From contig JAGVEP010000370.1 of NCBI GenBank assembly GCA_020058145.1, forward strand, positions 1 through 7,284: a DNA stretch of 7,284 nt, given 5' to 3'. This DNA is from Phycisphaerae bacterium. GTDB taxonomy: Bacteria; Planctomycetota; Phycisphaerae; UBA1845; Fen-1342. Positions 6,065 through 7,284 of this stretch are shown piece by piece. The notes under the pieces were generated by a model that did not search any database, was not told the origin of the DNA, and worked only from the letters and a program-made list of their open reading frames with translations. The position numbers and the translations under genes were made by a program. The first letter of the stretch is position 1. Each line of letters begins with the position of its first letter.

Positions 6065-6085
6065 GGTGGGCCGTGCCCACCCCAC
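6065..6085 (-). repeat. Inverted REP-like copy before asnB
   Basis: Bases 6065-6082 are the exact reverse complement of the 18-base core of units 1 and 2. The match continues to 6085 with one mismatch. A 23-base unrelated spacer (6042-6064) separates it from unit 2. It can pair with either direct unit as an 18-bp stem, or fold on itself. It ends four bases before the asnB ATG. Confidence 0.9.
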
Positions 6086-6089
6086 GAAA

Positions 6090-7284
6090 ATGTGCGGAAT
6101 TGCCGGAATTCTGAGCCTCGCACCCGACGCGCCCGTCGCGGGCGACGTACTGCCCCACATGGCGGCGCAACTCGTTCACCGCGGGCCAGACGACGAGGGC
6201 TACTACGTCGATCCGCAACTCCGTTGTGGCTTTGCTTTTCGCCGGCTCTCGATCATCGACCTGGCCGGCGGGCATCAGCCGCTGGCCAACGAGGATCGCA
6301 CCGTCTGGGTCATTTTCAACGGCGAGATTTACAACTTCCGCGCGCTGCGCCAGGAGCTCGAGGCCCGCGGCCACCGCTTTGCCACGCACACCGACACCGA
6401 GGTTATCGTTCATTTGTACGAAGACCTCGGCGCAGGGTGTTTTGCGCGGCTGGCAGGCATGTTCGCCATCGCGATTTGGGATGCCCGGCGCGGGCGCCTG
6501 CTGCTGGCCCGTGATCGGTTCGGTAAGAAGCCGCTGACCTACACGGTGCACGAGAATCGCCTGTATTTCGCCAGCGCGGCGAAGGCGATTCTGGCACTGC
6601 CCGGCGTGCCGCGTGAGCTGGACCCGCAGTCGCTGCACCGGTATTTGATTTTTCAGTACGTCCCTGCGCCGCACTCGATCTACAAGGGGTTTCACAAGCT
6701 GCCGCCGGGGCAGTACCTCAGCGTCGACGCGGGACGTGGTTCGGCCGGAGCCGCGCCCGCCCTGTCGCCGCAGACGTACTGGCGGTTGACCCCGCAGCGC
6801 TATGCGGGGAGCTACGCGGAGGCCAAGGAGCGGCTGGGCCAATTGCTGCGCGCCGCCGTCGAGAAGCGCCTGATCGCGGACGTGCCGCTGGGAGCGTTCC
6901 TGTCGGGCGGCATCGACTCATCCATCATCGTGGCGCTGATGCGCGAACTGGGTGTGTCGCCGCTCCGGACGTTCTCTGTCGGGTTCGCCGACCCAAACTA
7001 CAACGAGGCGCCCCATGCGCGGCTCGTCGCCGAACACTTTGGAACCGAGCATCACGAGCACTTCGTGACTCCGCAGGCGCACGAAATACTCGACACCTTG
7101 GCGTACCACTACGACGAGCCCTTCGCGGACTCGTCGGCGATTCCGACGTACTACGTCGCGCACTGGACGCGGCAGTCCGTCACGGTCGCCCTCACGGGCG
7201 ATGGTGGTGACGAAGGTTTCGCCGGCTATGACCGCTATCGGGCCGCGCAACTCGCCGCACGCCTCGACTGGTCGCCGCGGCCGC
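6090..7284 (+). CDS. asnB: Glutamine-hydrolysing asparagine synthetase B (3' end outside window)
   Basis: The frame is open from ATG 6090 to the right edge, giving 398 residues of a protein usually 550-650 long. It makes asparagine from aspartate, ATP and glutamine-derived ammonia. The N-terminal class II glutaminase domain starts MCGIAG, with Cys2 as nucleophile, followed by HRGPDDEG (30-37), RRLSIIDL, NGEIYN (77-82) and RDRFGKKP. The synthetase domain has the ATP pyrophosphatase loop SGGIDSS (272-278) and TGDGGDEGFAGY (369-380). All core motifs visible are intact. Related paralogues work in polysaccharide or exosortase clusters, so a free-asparagine role is likely but not proven. There is no Shine-Dalgarno: the inverted repeat ends only four bases before the ATG. 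A second point is the tight spacing to fpg (94 bases, filled by repeats), which leaves little room for a promoter. Confidence 0.96.
   Translation, partial: MCGIAGILSLAPDAPVAGDVLPHMAAQLVHRGPDDEGYYVDPQLRCGFAFRRLSIIDLAGGHQPLANEDRTVWVIFNGEIYNFRALRQELEARGHRFATHTDTEVIVHLYEDLGAGCFARLAGMFAIAIWDARRGRLLLARDRFGKKPLTYTVHENRLYFASAAKAILALPGVPRELDPQSLHRYLIFQYVPAPHSIYKGFHKLPPGQYLSVDAGRGSAGAAPALSPQTYWRLTPQRYAGSYAEAKERLGQLLRAAVEKRLIADVPLGAFLSGGIDSSIIVALMRELGVSPLRTFSVGFADPNYNEAPHARLVAEHFGTEHHEHFVTPQAHEILDTLAYHYDEPFADSSAIPTYYVAHWTRQSVTVALTGDGGDEGFAGYDRYRAAQLAARLDWSPRP

Noticed and set aside
5988..6085. CRISPR array
   Set aside because: The two direct units are adjacent with no spacer, and the third copy is inverted.
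5754..6842. Long minus-strand open frame with repeated VGRAHPTQ peptides
   Set aside because: It is antisense to the fpg 3' end and to asnB; the VGRAHPTQ peptides come from translating the REP-like repeats.

Overview
The window is GC-rich bacterial chromosome from a Gram-negative (diderm) cell. A Porin_O_P-type outer-membrane porin ending in Phe, a probable lipoprotein, and short GGGTGGGCACGGCCCACC-type repeats together suggest a Planctomycetota-like organism. That placement is an inference from gene style, not from a marker gene. No rRNA, tRNA, transposase or CRISPR array was found.

Layout, left to right. (1) The 3' part of a helical, Arg/Glu/Ala-rich protein of unknown function (+, 1-750). 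(2) An AMMECR1-domain protein (-, 722-1267) that converges on it with a 29-bp tail overlap. (3) Upstream of AMMECR1 on the same strand, a tiny ORF (1370-1486) for a 38-residue single-pass membrane protein. It has a strong Shine-Dalgarno and a good promoter carrying a perfect 10-bp palindrome. (4) A divergent control region (1487-1891) leading to (5) an OprP/OprO-like porin with an N-terminal coiled coil (+, 1892-3424) and (6) a 101-residue exported protein (+, 3473-3778). This pair is closed by a strong intrinsic terminator (3839-3884). (7) An exported endonuclease/exonuclease/phosphatase (EEP) family protein (-, 3973-5103). (8) A divergent formamidopyrimidine-DNA glycosylase, Fpg/MutM (+, 5186-5995), with all key residues and a predicted leaderless transcript. 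(9) A repeat cluster (5988-6085) with two perfect tandem 27-bp units and one inverted copy; it contains the fpg stop codon and ends four bases before (10) an asparagine synthetase B gene (+, 6090 to the right edge, truncated by the window).

How the genes may relate. The porin and the small exported protein look like one transcription unit. The EEP enzyme could supply phosphate or other small products to such a porin, but no Pho-box was seen and this is speculation. Fpg and AsnB are housekeeping or biosynthetic genes separated only by the repeats. Nothing in the window amounts to a clear new defence or mobile system. The most interesting items are the unannotated 38-residue membrane protein with its promoter, and the repeat cluster wedged between the fpg stop and the asnB start.
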